DNA from: Shewanella intestini
GTDB taxonomy: Bacteria > Pseudomonadota > Gammaproteobacteria > Enterobacterales > Shewanellaceae
DNA: 64,000 nucleotides
NCBI RefSeq assembly: GCF_018221465.1
Contig: NZ_JAAIKR010000017.1
Location: 41,339 to 105,338 of the forward strand
Reading direction: 5' to 3'
Made by a program: the position numbers and the translations under genes. The notes below the pieces were generated by a model, which was given only the letters and a program-made list of their open reading frames with translations, made no database searches and had not been told where the DNA came from. The stretch's first letter is position 1. Every line of letters starts with the position of its first letter. Shown here piece after piece: positions 27,700 to 37,043 of this stretch.

Positions 27700-29325
27700 A
27701 TGCTTGTGCTTTATAAACGCTGGTTATTCATAATTTCTTTGTTCATCTTGATGCTGTCATCAGGGTGTAGTGAGCCGCAATTGCCCTCTGGCTTGGTTTA
27801 TTGCAGTGAAGGCAACCCTGAAAGCTTTAATCCTCAACAGGTCACATCAGGTACTACAATAGATGCAACTTCACATCAACTTTATAACCGCTTAATTGAT
27901 TATGATCCTGAAACAAAACAGTTTGCTCCACAACTGGCAACTCAGTGGTCAATTTCAGAAGATGGCTTGAGCTATAAGTTTGAGTTAAGGCAACATGTCA
28001 CGTTCCACAACTCTCACCTTTTTACGCCGACGCGCTTTTTTAATGCCGACGACGTATTATTTTCATTTAATCGGATTATTGACCCTAACAATGCCTATCA
28101 TCATGTTGGCCGTAATGGTTACCCTTATTTTCAAAGCATTAATTTTAGTCAATTGATATCGTCAATAGAAAAGGTAAACGAGTTTGAAGTTATTTTTCAT
28201 TTAAATCATAAAGATGCCAGCTTCATGTTTAATCTCGCCACCGATTTTGCAGTGATATTGTCAAAGGAGTATGCTGATAATTTACTCCTCGCCGGTACGC
28301 CTGAAGACATAGACTACTTTGCGATTGGTACAGGTCCATTTAAACTCCACCAATACGTTAAAAACGATCATATTCGTTACCATCGACACACCAGTTATTG
28401 GGGGCCCAAAGTGGATACCCAGCAATTGGTTTTTGATATTACTCCCAATAGTACCTCGCGTTTTACTAAATTAATCACTGGTGATTGCAATGTATCAGCA
28501 CTGCCTCGCCCTGCTGAGTTATCGGTTATTACAACTCAGCCGAACATTCGTGTTGTCAAAAATCCTGGATTAAATGTCGCGTTTTGGGCTTTTAACACGC
28601 AAAAGCCCCCGTTTAATGACCTGCGAGTCAGACAAGCCCTAGCTCATGCGATTAATAAAAAGAAAATTTTAAGTGTGGTTTACAATAATAGTGCGGTTGA
28701 AGCCTCTGGCGTTTTACCGCCTGCTTCGTGGGCATATTCGAAACATTTTGACAATAATGAATACGATCCGCAAAAAGCCAAGGCATTGTTAAAAAAAGCA
28801 CATGTAACTGACCTTAGTATTGATATTTGGGCAATGCCCGTCGCCCGCACTTATAATCCCAATGCCATAAAAATGGCTGAACTGATTCAAGAAGATCTTG
28901 CTAACATTGGCGTAAAAGCCAATATCATTAGTTACGATTGGAGTGTGTTTACCCAAAAGCTTGCAAAAACCGATTATGACTCAGTATTAATTGGCTGGAA
29001 TGCTGATAACAATGACCCTGACAATTTTTTCACCCCCATTTTAAGTTGTTCAGCATTAGCATCTAAAAATAATTATTCACGATGGTGCAATATCGGTTTT
29101 GACCACATCCTTGCTAAAGCAAGGGAACAAACTGAGCAATTTAAACGTCAACCTTATTTTCAAGCTGCAGAAGCAATGATCAGTAATCAAGTGCCTATTG
29201 TGCCAATTGCTCATGCACAAAAAGTGGTTCTAAAAGACAAATCTATCACTAACTTACATGTTAGACCTTATGGTGGAATTTCATTTGCCCAAACGACCCA
29301 GACCAGCACTAAGGATAAGCAATAA
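27700..29325 (+). CDS. sapA: SapA, peptide-binding component of the Sap ABC transporter
   Basis: A 541-residue family 5 extracellular solute-binding protein. The N terminus (RWLFIISLFILMLSSGCSEP) carries a convincing lipobox, SSGC, so the protein is probably lipid-anchored rather than free in the periplasm. Typical motifs are SEGNPESFNPQ, YDPETKQFAPQLA, and the late TDYDSVLIGWNADNNDPDNFF. SapA of Salmonella and Haemophilus binds antimicrobial peptides and haem. It is the first gene of sapABCDF, its stop overlapping the sapB start by one base (TAATG). Confidence 0.9.
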   Translation: MLVLYKRWLFIISLFILMLSSGCSEPQLPSGLVYCSEGNPESFNPQQVTSGTTIDATSHQLYNRLIDYDPETKQFAPQLATQWSISEDGLSYKFELRQHVTFHNSHLFTPTRFFNADDVLFSFNRIIDPNNAYHHVGRNGYPYFQSINFSQLISSIEKVNEFEVIFHLNHKDASFMFNLATDFAVILSKEYADNLLLAGTPEDIDYFAIGTGPFKLHQYVKNDHIRYHRHTSYWGPKVDTQQLVFDITPNSTSRFTKLITGDCNVSALPRPAELSVITTQPNIRVVKNPGLNVAFWAFNTQKPPFNDLRVRQALAHAINKKKILSVVYNNSAVEASGVLPPASWAYSKHFDNNEYDPQKAKALLKKAHVTDLSIDIWAMPVARTYNPNAIKMAELIQEDLANIGVKANIISYDWSVFTQKLAKTDYDSVLIGWNADNNDPDNFFTPILSCSALASKNNYSRWCNIGFDHILAKAREQTEQFKRQPYFQAAEAMISNQVPIVPIAHAQKVVLKDKSITNLHVRPYGGISFAQTTQTSTKDKQ

Positions 29326-30356
29326 TGTGGCAATACTTTTTTAGGCGTATCAATCTCTTTTTGGCGACGTCAATCTTATTGTTGTTAGTTCTCTATATTG
29401 CAACCGGGTTGTTTCCTGTTGATAAAAGTTTTGCCCTTAGCGGAATTGCAACGCCCAGTACTGAGCAACAACTTCAAATCAACCAAACCTATCAATTACA
29501 ACAAAGCGCATTTAAACAGTTTATCGCTTATATACAGCAACGCTTGTCTGGTGATTTTGGTGTATCAATTAATTCTCAACAAGCAGTGGCGGGTGAATTA
29601 ACTCGGGTCTTGCCCGCCTCACTTGAACTCGCCTTCGTCGCAGGCCTTATTGCCATTGCTTTTGGCGTTCCGCTAGGTGTTTTTGCGGCATTAACACAAA
29701 ATGTATTTTTACAGCGCCTAATATTGGCAATAACACTCACAGGTTATTCTGTGCCAGTATTCTGGTTAGGATTAAGCTTGTTGCTGTGGTTTGGAGTTAA
29801 CTTAAATTGGTTACCCACTTCAGGCCAAATTAATCTTCTTTATGACATTGATTCTGTCACCGGGGTGATGTTAATTGATACCTTATTATCAGCTAAACCC
29901 TACAGTTTCGCGGCATTTCAAGATGCGGTACTGCATTTAATCTTGCCGGCGGTCACACTCGCAGTGTTGCCATTTACCATTGTTACCCGTATTACCCGTC
30001 AAGCATTAACCAATGTAATGGAACAATCATATATTCGCGCAGCCGAAGCTCGCGGATTGGGTACCAGTAAAATTCTATTTCGCCATGGCCTACCTAACGC
30101 ACTAGTACCTGTCTTAAAGAGCATTGGTTTGATGTTGGGCACTTTTGCCAGTTATGGCATTGTCGTAGAAGTTATTTTTTCTTGGCCTGGGGTCGGTAAC
30201 TGGCTTATTTCAGGTATATACCAGCGAGATTACACCGTCATTCAAGCCGGTATTTTATCGGTATCATTATTGATTATTTCTCTTAGTATTTTCATTGAAA
30301 TGTTACATACGGCAATTAACCCTGTCAGTCGAAAGGAGTTATATGCATCTAAATAA
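29325..30356 (+). CDS. sapB: SapB, ABC transporter permease
   Basis: A 343-residue DppB-type permease. One membrane helix near the N terminus is followed by a periplasmic segment with LQQSAFKQFIAYIQQRLSGD, then five more helices. The EAA loop that contacts the ATPase reads YIRAAEARGLGTSKILFRHGLPNAL. It pairs with SapC to form the channel. In E. coli SapBCDF has also been shown to export putrescine, so the direction and substrate here are open. Confidence 0.92.
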   Translation: MWQYFFRRINLFLATSILLLLVLYIATGLFPVDKSFALSGIATPSTEQQLQINQTYQLQQSAFKQFIAYIQQRLSGDFGVSINSQQAVAGELTRVLPASLELAFVAGLIAIAFGVPLGVFAALTQNVFLQRLILAITLTGYSVPVFWLGLSLLLWFGVNLNWLPTSGQINLLYDIDSVTGVMLIDTLLSAKPYSFAAFQDAVLHLILPAVTLAVLPFTIVTRITRQALTNVMEQSYIRAAEARGLGTSKILFRHGLPNALVPVLKSIGLMLGTFASYGIVVEVIFSWPGVGNWLISGIYQRDYTVIQAGILSVSLLIISLSIFIEMLHTAINPVSRKELYASK

Positions 30357-31233
30357 CATCCACTATGAAGAAAAAAAAGCCACTCACCTTCGGCGAATTT
30401 GGCAAACCTTTATTGATAACCCTTTAGCTTTGGTTGGGTTATGGGCGATTGCGTGTCTGATATTGCTGACACTACTAACCCCTTTTATTGCTCCGTTTTC
30501 TCCTGAAGCACAAAATTCACAGGCAATTTTAATGCCTCCATCATGGCATGAGCACGGTTCAGTTGAATACTTTTTTGGCACAGATGATTTAGGCCGAGAT
30601 ATTTTTAGCCGCATTTTGCATGGGGTTCAACTTACCTTTGGTATGTCATTGGTGATCGTTTTTGCAGCGCTATTTATCGGTTTTATCATTGGTGCAATTT
30701 CTGGAATGATGACAGGACTTAAATCGAGTATTTTAGGCCACTTATTTGATGCCTTACTTTCCATTCCGTCCCTATTAATGGCCATTTTGGTTGTTGCGGT
30801 TATCGGCCCAGGACTGACCAATGTATTTTGGGCAGTTGGCATTGCTATGGTGCCGCAATTTATACGTGCCATACATCAAGCAGTGCATGAAGAGTTACAA
30901 AAAGATTATGTCACTGCCGCTAAATTAGATGGGGCGAATTCGTTACAAATATTTTGGTATGTCATTATGCCCAACGTTTGGGATATCTTAATTATTCAAG
31001 TTACTATGGCGATTTCAGCAGCCATATTAGACATTGCCGCATTAGGCTTTTTAAAACTCGGGGCGCAAGCGCCAAGCCCCGAATGGGGTGCGATGATGGC
31101 ACAAGGATTAGATAATTTATTACTTGCGCCTTGGACCATCACTATTCCTGGTGTTGCCATATTAATTACAGTGTTATCTATCAACTTAGTTGGTGATGGC
31201 CTACGCTCAGCGCTTGTTCCTAAAAGAAATTAA
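30343..31233 (+). CDS. sapC: SapC, ABC transporter permease
   Basis: A 296-residue DppC-type permease, the same length as E. coli SapC. The start at 30343 (MHLNNIHYEEKKA) follows GAAAGGAG and overlaps the end of sapB by 14 bases; an ATG 16 codons upstream lacks such a site. After the N-terminal helix there is the conserved FGTDDLGRDIFSRILHG motif, and the EAA loop reads YVTAAKLDGANSLQIFWYVIMPN. Three base pairs separate it from sapD. Confidence 0.92.
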   Translation: MHLNNIHYEEKKATHLRRIWQTFIDNPLALVGLWAIACLILLTLLTPFIAPFSPEAQNSQAILMPPSWHEHGSVEYFFGTDDLGRDIFSRILHGVQLTFGMSLVIVFAALFIGFIIGAISGMMTGLKSSILGHLFDALLSIPSLLMAILVVAVIGPGLTNVFWAVGIAMVPQFIRAIHQAVHEELQKDYVTAAKLDGANSLQIFWYVIMPNVWDILIIQVTMAISAAILDIAALGFLKLGAQAPSPEWGAMMAQGLDNLLLAPWTITIPGVAILITVLSINLVGDGLRSALVPKRN

Positions 31234-31235
31234 CC

Positions 31236-32246
31236 ATGCCATTACTTGATATTCGCAACTTAACCATTGAACTCAATACCGACAGCGGAATCGTCAAGGT
31301 GTTAGAAAAAGTGAGCTTGACCCTCAACAGTGGTGAAATACACGGTTTAGTGGGTGAGTCAGGCTCAGGACGAACCTTATTAGCTAAAGCGGTACTTGGG
31401 GTGCTAGGTTCTCACTGGCGGGTTCGCGCCGATCGAATGATGTGGGATGGCCAAAGCTTATTAGATATGAAGCCGAAACAACGCCGAAGTATTATGGGCA
31501 GTGAAATTGCCATGATTTTTCAGGATCCAGTTGGCAGTTTAGACCCAGTTAGAACCATCGGTAGCCAGCTAACTGAAGCGATGGTGCCCAATAAAAAAGT
31601 GCCTTTTTGGCGACGTGATAAAGACACTGAATTAAATGCGCAAAAGTGGCTTCATAAAGTCGGTATTAAGCATCCCAAAAAATTAATGAGTTGCTTCCCT
31701 TGGGAATTGTCAGATGGTGAATGCCAAAAAGTCATGATTGCGATGGCGGTATCGAATTATCCAAAATTAATTATTGCTGATGAACCAACAAACTCTATGG
31801 AAGTCAGTACACAAGCGCAAATATTTAGATTATTATCCCAACTGAATCAACTACAAAACGTATCAATATTGGTGATCAGTCATGAGTTAGAAACGCTCAC
31901 TAAATGGTGTAATAAATTAACGGTATTATACAGTGGCCAAATAATGGAGTCAGGGCCAACATCTGCCATTATTGCCAAGCCTTACCACCCTTACACTTAT
32001 GCGCTACTAAAAAATTTACCAGAACATACAAGTAAAATGCGTCATAAGTCGCTATTACCTAGTTTGCCCGGTTCATCAGCTTCGGTGCATCATTTACCTG
32101 CAGGTTGCCGTCTGGGACCTCGCTGCCCAGAAGCTGAACGCAAGTGTGTCCAACAACCTAGCTTAGTCCATGAGAAAGACCGCTATTTTGCTTGCCACTT
32201 CCCACTAAACAATGAACGCGATGAAGACGATGGCACCATTACTTAA
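31236..32246 (+). CDS. sapD: SapD, ABC transporter ATPase with an altered Walker A motif
   Basis: A 336-residue oligopeptide-type ATPase, collinear with E. coli SapD (MPLLDIRNLTIE at the start, CRLGPRCP and a cysteine cluster at the C terminus that resembles the OppD/F zinc or Fe-S region). Walker A reads GESGSGRT (residues 40-47), with arginine at 46 where lysine is near invariant. The signature is degenerate (LSDGECQKV), but this is also the state in E. coli SapD. Walker B is LIIADEPTNSM. If R46 impairs ATP binding, SapF would carry most of the catalysis. The CGA codon is at 31371-31373. Confidence 0.92.
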   Translation: MPLLDIRNLTIELNTDSGIVKVLEKVSLTLNSGEIHGLVGESGSGRTLLAKAVLGVLGSHWRVRADRMMWDGQSLLDMKPKQRRSIMGSEIAMIFQDPVGSLDPVRTIGSQLTEAMVPNKKVPFWRRDKDTELNAQKWLHKVGIKHPKKLMSCFPWELSDGECQKVMIAMAVSNYPKLIIADEPTNSMEVSTQAQIFRLLSQLNQLQNVSILVISHELETLTKWCNKLTVLYSGQIMESGPTSAIIAKPYHPYTYALLKNLPEHTSKMRHKSLLPSLPGSSASVHHLPAGCRLGPRCPEAERKCVQQPSLVHEKDRYFACHFPLNNERDEDDGTIT

Positions 32247-33012
32247 AGTTTCAAATTTAAGCAAACAGTACTGTACCGGCTTTAAATGGTTTAAACGCCA
32301 ATATTACCAAGCGCTTAACCCAATTTCCTTTGAGTTAGATAAAGGAGAGACATTAGCCATTGTTGGTGAGGTTGGTTCAGGTAAAAGTACTCTCGCCCGT
32401 ATTCTGGTAGGTGCAGAGCGACGCAGTAACGGCGAGATTATTTTTGAAGATGAATCGCTTGAAACAAAAAACTTAAAACAGCGCTGTCGCTTAATAAGAA
32501 TGATTTTCCAAGATCCAAATACCTCATTAAACCCCAAGTTATCTATTGGCGACTTATTAGATGAACCTCTGAGATTTAATAGCAGTCTCAATAAAACAGA
32601 GCGGCGTAAACAAGTTTACGACACATTGAGGAAGGTTGGCTTACTACCTGAACATGCAGAGTTTTATCCGCATATGATTTCAGAAGGTCAAAAGCAACGC
32701 GTTGCTGTCGCCCGCGCCTTAATGCTCAACCCCAAAATTATTATTGCCGATGAAGCATTAACCGCACTTGATTTATCAGTGCGATCGCAAATCATCAACT
32801 TGTTGCTTAAATTACAAAAAGAACTTGGATTATCGTATATCTTCGTTTCCCACAATCTTAGTATAATCAAACATATGAGTGATAAAGTGATGGTGTTAAA
32901 AGATGGTAATTTAGTCGAAAAAGCGACTACCGAACAATTATTTACTAACCCACAACATGAATACACTAAAAAGTTAATTGTTGAGCAAAGTCAACGCCTT
33001 CAAAGTCGCTAA
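32212..33012 (+). CDS. sapF: SapF, ABC transporter ATPase
   Basis: A 266-residue ATPase matching E. coli SapF. Walker A is GEVGSGKST (intact), the Q-loop region is RMIFQDPNTSLNP, the signature is ISEGQKQRVAVARA, and Walker B is IIIADEALTALD. The start is uncertain among three nearby ATGs (32212, 32221, 32230), all inside the sapD coding region; the last gives MAPLLKVSNLSKQY, closest to E. coli. Overlap with sapD is 17-35 bases. It is the last sap gene, with fabV downstream. Confidence 0.9.
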   Translation: MNAMKTMAPLLKVSNLSKQYCTGFKWFKRQYYQALNPISFELDKGETLAIVGEVGSGKSTLARILVGAERRSNGEIIFEDESLETKNLKQRCRLIRMIFQDPNTSLNPKLSIGDLLDEPLRFNSSLNKTERRKQVYDTLRKVGLLPEHAEFYPHMISEGQKQRVAVARALMLNPKIIIADEALTALDLSVRSQIINLLLKLQKELGLSYIFVSHNLSIIKHMSDKVMVLKDGNLVEKATTEQLFTNPQHEYTKKLIVEQSQRLQSR

Positions 33013-33117
33013 ACTGCTCCAACCACTGCTATTTTCCGACTAAAAAGTCAAAAATAAGTGCCATTTCGGCGTCTAACTATTTATGCTAATACCATTGTTA
33101 ATGGAAAAAACGAAAAT

Positions 33118-34320
33118 ATGATTATTAAACCCAAAATACGTGGTTTTATTTGTACCACAACTCACCCTGTTGGCTGTGAAGCAAACGTCAAAGAACAAAT
33201 TAACTTAACCAAAGCCAAAGGCAAAATTGCCAATGGTCCTAAAAAGGTATTAGTTGTTGGCTCATCGAGCGGTTATGGCCTTTCTTCACGCATCGCAGCC
33301 GCTTTTGGTAGTGACGCTGCTACGATTGGTGTGTTCTTCGAAAAACCAAGCTCTGATACCAAAACTGGCACCGCAGGCTGGTATAACTCTGCTTATTTTG
33401 ACCAATTTGCCAAAGCTGAAGGTTTATATTCTAAAAGTATTAATGGTGACGCCTTTAGTCACGATGCTAAACAAAAAGTAATTGAGCTAATTAAACAAGA
33501 CCTAGGTCAAATTGACATGGTGGTGTACTCATTAGCATCACCGGTAAGAAAACTGCCTGACACTGGTGAGCTTATTCGTTCATCACTTAAACCAATTGGC
33601 GAGACCTATACAGCGACCGCAGTAGACACGAATAAAAACACCATTATTGAAACCTCAGTCGAACCTGCTACTGAGCAAGAAATTGCTGATACAGTTACGG
33701 TTATGGGCGGCCAAGATTGGGAGTTATGGGTCAATGCACTTAGTGATGCTGGTGTATTATCTGATGACTGCAAAACAGTCGCATATAGCTATATTGGCAC
33801 CGAAATTACATGGCCAATCTACTGGCACGGCGCACTGGGTAAAGCGAAGATGGACTTAGACCGCGCCGCACATGCATTAAACACTAAATTGTCAGCCACT
33901 GGTGGCTCAGCGAATGTTTCAGTGTTAAAAAGTGTTGTGACTCAAGCCAGTTCTGCCATACCTGTGATGCCACTATATATTGCGATGGTATTTAAAAAAA
34001 TGCGCGAAGAAGGTGTCCATGAAGGTTGTATGGATCAAATATATCGCTTATTTAGTGAGCGTCTATTCCGCCAAGATGGTTTACCACCACAAACAGATGA
34101 TAATAATCGCCTACGTTTAGATGATTGGGAGTTACGAGAAGATATTCAAAAGCATTGCCAAGAACTATGGGCTGATGTGACAACAGAAAATCTCACAGAA
34201 CTTACTGATTATAATGAGTACAAGGAAGAATTCTTAAAGCTATTCGGCTTCGGAATTAAAGACATTGATTACGATGTAGATGTAAATCCAAACGTTAACT
34301 TTGATGTTATTAGCTTATAA
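33118..34320 (+). CDS. fabV: Trans-2-enoyl-ACP reductase FabV
   Basis: A 400-residue NADH-dependent enoyl-ACP reductase of the FabV class, which completes each cycle of fatty-acid elongation in the cytoplasm. The start at 33118 ([20 protein letters not shown]) is chosen for its typical FabV N terminus; an upstream ATG adds 20 unrelated residues. The nucleotide motif is [17 protein letters not shown], and the active site is [10 protein letters not shown], giving the FabV-specific Tyr-X8-Lys spacing instead of the FabI Tyr-X6-Lys. It follows sapF, the same position as fabI in E. coli. FabV enzymes are known to resist triclosan. Confidence 0.96.
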   Translation: MIIKPKIRGFICTTTHPVGCEANVKEQINLTKAKGKIANGPKKVLVVGSSSGYGLSSRIAAAFGSDAATIGVFFEKPSSDTKTGTAGWYNSAYFDQFAKAEGLYSKSINGDAFSHDAKQKVIELIKQDLGQIDMVVYSLASPVRKLPDTGELIRSSLKPIGETYTATAVDTNKNTIIETSVEPATEQEIADTVTVMGGQDWELWVNALSDAGVLSDDCKTVAYSYIGTEITWPIYWHGALGKAKMDLDRAAHALNTKLSATGGSANVSVLKSVVTQASSAIPVMPLYIAMVFKKMREEGVHEGCMDQIYRLFSERLFRQDGLPPQTDDNNRLRLDDWELREDIQKHCQELWADVTTENLTELTDYNEYKEEFLKLFGFGIKDIDYDVDVNPNVNFDVISL

Positions 34321-34337
34321 CAGATAAATTAATAATA

Positions 34338-34366
34338 AAAACCAAGTCTACTGGCTTGGTTTTTTT
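34338..34366 (+). terminator. fabV terminator
   Basis: A nine-base-pair stem (AAAACCAAG / CTTGGTTTT, eight-base loop) with a T-run starts 17 bases past the fabV stop. Between here and 34820 is about 450 bases of very AT-rich DNA in which no gene, repeat or regulatory site was recognised. Confidence 0.88.
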
Positions 34367-34819
34367 ATGCTTGCACGCAATTATTTTATTATTATCAACC
34401 ATGATTACAAACATCTTGTTATCAACTAGTTTACTTTTAACCTTTTTATCGTTAACAGTTATACTCTACGCTTTGATTTTTTAACTTCAACTTCAACTAC
34501 ATACATTTCAGTTGACATCAATTCTTCCTTAAGACATTCAAAAAATAAACAAAGAAGAAAACTTAATCTAAACTATTTAAAAAAATCTAACTTTAGAAAG
34601 TAATCCTAATTTCAAATCAGTATATTTAGGCTAAATCAAACTTACTTTCAAGTTATTATGTTCCAAAATAATTAAAATAATTAAAATAATTTATAAACAA
34701 TTCCTCCCAAAAACCAAACATTATCAATAATTAGCTATTTCTATGATAAGTCATATCTAGATTAACAAAGAACTAGATTCATATTTAATAAACAATCCAT
34801 TTTTCATAAAACATCCAAT

Positions 34820-34848
34820 AAAAAAGGCCAAGTTGATGAGACTTGGCC
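34820..34848 (-). terminator. Terminator of the flavocytochrome c gene
   Basis: An eight-base-pair stem (GGCCAAGT / ACTTGGCC) is followed on the leftward strand by TTTTTT. It lies about 40 bases past the stop of the flavocytochrome gene. Confidence 0.87.
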
Positions 34849-34886
34849 AGAGGGGGATATTTAAAGAAAATGAGTTTCTTTAATGA

Positions 34887-36668
34887 TTACTTTTTCTTTA
34901 GTGCATGTTTAGCAGCATTTTTACCAGCAATGCGACCAAATATAACCGTGTCAGCAATGGCATTACCACCTAAACGGTTAAAGCCATGTACGCCACCTGT
35001 AACCTCACCAGCTGCAAATAAACCATCCATTTTCCAGCTTTGTAAGTTTAGTACGTTTGCATCAGTATCAATTGCAACACCACCCATAGTATGGTGAATA
35101 CCAGGTGCAACTTTCACTGCATAGAAAGGTGGTTGGTTAAATTTAATTGGCATATCTTCACGACCAAATGCAGCATCTTTACCAGCAGCTTGATACTTAT
35201 TGTAATCAGCAACTGTTTTAGCAAGATCTTTCATGCCAGTAGCTTTAGCAAGTTCTTCAATCGTACTACCTTTACTTAGCATTCCTAAGCGGTCATAACC
35301 ACGTATCATTTTTTTCTTTTCAACTAACTGCTTATCAAACACCAACCAAGCATATTTACCTTTTTGCTTAAGTATTGCATCTGATGCACGGTCACGTGTG
35401 GTTAACTCATTAACAAAGCGTTGACCGTCGGTATTTACCATAATGGCACCAACACCACGTACAGTTTCAGAAATAAGAATACGGCTATCTTTACCAACAG
35501 TTGGATGAGCTTGAACCCAATCAATATCAGTCATCGACGCGCCAATTTCTTTTGCAAGTAAAATGCCGTCGCCAGTAGCTGTTACGTTGTTTGAACTAGT
35601 CATATCTTTAAATGTTGGACGATAGTAAGCAATCATTTGCTTGTTCATGCCGTAACCACCAGTTGCTAATACAACTGAACCAGCAGCAATCATGTTATAG
35701 CCAGAATGACGACCATGCACCACGACACCAGCAACTGATTTATCATCATTTAATACAATTTTCTCTACACGAGAATTTAAGCGCACAGGAATACCACGTT
35801 CTTTTGCGACTTTATTTAAAGTAGCCATAATTTGTGGACCTGCAGAAGCACCGCCATGTGGACGATGAGTACGTTGAACTCTCGCACCACCAGAACGTGT
35901 TAGGTCATCAAGGTTTACACCTAAAGATTCAAGCCATTTAACCGCGTCAGCAGATTGTTCGCCTAAAATTTTCACTAATTTCGGATCGTTTTTATAACGG
36001 CCACCTTTCATAGTGTCTTCAATAAACCAGTTAACAGAGTCCTTAATACCTTTAGCTTTTTGTTGTGGTGTACCAACAGCGTTTATACCACCAGCAGCAA
36101 GCATTGAATTACCGCCCACGTAAGGAGCTTTTTCAAGTAGTAATACTTTTGCGCCTTCAACTTGAGCAGAAAGAGCCGCATTGAAACCAGCGTTACCACC
36201 ACCGACAACAACGACATCGACAGTTTCTACAGGGCCTCTAGCAATGGCTTTTTTGATCTTGTCTTGATCCCAGTCACCATCCCATTTTTTCTTAGCTTTT
36301 GCGTCAGCAAAAGGCATTTCCATTTTGAAATTATGACAGTTATTACAGGTTAACTTAGGTTTAGCATGGCCTGAATGACATGTTGTACAGTTAATTTCAC
36401 CTAAGTGTGAACCATGGGGATCTAATTTTAATTTTTTATCCGCTAAATCAGCAAAACCACCATGACACTCTTTACATTGAGCATTGATATGAGTCTCACT
36501 ATCAGTAATTGATTTTTTAATATCTTTCATCTTGCCATCGGCGTGACATGTCTGACAGTCACCCATTTTAAGATGAAATGACGCTAAGTCATTTTTGGCA
36601 ACGGCATTGGCAGACGCTAGCATCATCACTGCTGCAGCCATAACCGAAGCTAGATTTTTAACTTTCAT
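34887..36668 (-). CDS. Periplasmic tetrahaem flavocytochrome c (fumarate reductase family)
   Basis: A 593-residue secreted enzyme with a signal peptide (cleaved near ANAVA, residue 24). Four haem motifs, CQTCH (38-42), CKECH (65-69), CTTCH (94-98) and CNNCH (108-112), form the tetrahaem domain. The FAD domain starts at VDVVVVGGGNAGFNAA (about 149). Compared with Shewanella FccA/Ifc3 it keeps the active-site His of QAHPT, the acid Arg of TTRDRAS, the HHTMGG histidine and the Arg of HGFNRLGGN. The pocket residues corresponding to FccA Met236 and Met375 appear changed to Ser and Leu, and Thr377 to Ser. It is therefore an enoate reductase of uncertain substrate, not safely fccA. Divergent from a porin/LysR/DUF819 set. 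Confidence 0.88.
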   Translation of the reverse strand: MKVKNLASVMAAAVMMLASANAVAKNDLASFHLKMGDCQTCHADGKMKDIKKSITDSETHINAQCKECHGGFADLADKKLKLDPHGSHLGEINCTTCHSGHAKPKLTCNNCHNFKMEMPFADAKAKKKWDGDWDQDKIKKAIARGPVETVDVVVVGGGNAGFNAALSAQVEGAKVLLLEKAPYVGGNSMLAAGGINAVGTPQQKAKGIKDSVNWFIEDTMKGGRYKNDPKLVKILGEQSADAVKWLESLGVNLDDLTRSGGARVQRTHRPHGGASAGPQIMATLNKVAKERGIPVRLNSRVEKIVLNDDKSVAGVVVHGRHSGYNMIAAGSVVLATGGYGMNKQMIAYYRPTFKDMTSSNNVTATGDGILLAKEIGASMTDIDWVQAHPTVGKDSRILISETVRGVGAIMVNTDGQRFVNELTTRDRASDAILKQKGKYAWLVFDKQLVEKKKMIRGYDRLGMLSKGSTIEELAKATGMKDLAKTVADYNKYQAAGKDAAFGREDMPIKFNQPPFYAVKVAPGIHHTMGGVAIDTDANVLNLQSWKMDGLFAAGEVTGGVHGFNRLGGNAIADTVIFGRIAGKNAAKHALKKK

Positions 36669-36865
36669 GTTTCATTCCTTTATAAATGTTTTTACTTCAC
36701 CACTCGTTGGCGCACACAATACCTATTAAAGAGTAGTAAAACTTAGACCTTTATCAAATCTAATCTATAGTTAAATTTTTATGAAAACGCATTCAATTTT
36801 TTTTAAACCATAGCAAAAGCAAAACAATTGTGACTCATATTCATTTAAAAATAATAAATAATGAC

Positions 36866-36881
36866 TACGATCTAAATCATC
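36866..36881. promoter_or_regulatory. Candidate CRP/EtrA site in the flavocytochrome-porin divergent gap
   Basis: TACGATCTAAATCATC matches the CRP consensus TGTGATCTAGATCACA at 11 of 16 positions, with an almost complete GATCTA-ATCA core; it fits the FNR consensus at 7 of 10. It is centred in the 375-base gap (36669-37043) between divergent genes, about 205 bases from one start and 170 from the other, so it could serve both. The rest of the gap is AT-rich with no further site recognised. Confidence 0.4.
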
Positions 36882-37043
36882 AAATGGTTAGACATCTTAA
36901 TTAATTTTTTTATTCGCCTCCTTTATTAAAAGGATGAGAAAATTAAGCAAAAAACATTAGGAACAATTAGTTAAATACAAATAAACCTTTTAAATCAAAA
37001 CCTATTTAAATATATTTTTATTGATTAAACAAGAGATTGAATC

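Noticed and set aside
34380-34819. Possible small gene or ncRNA in the AT-rich gap after fabV
   Set aside because: No open frame with ribosome site, no convincing stem structures and no promoter could be identified.
36828-36845. TGTGA half-site resembling a CRP box upstream of the flavocytochrome gene
   Set aside because: The second half (TTCAT) matches the TCACA half at only one position; the nearby 36866-36881 site is better.
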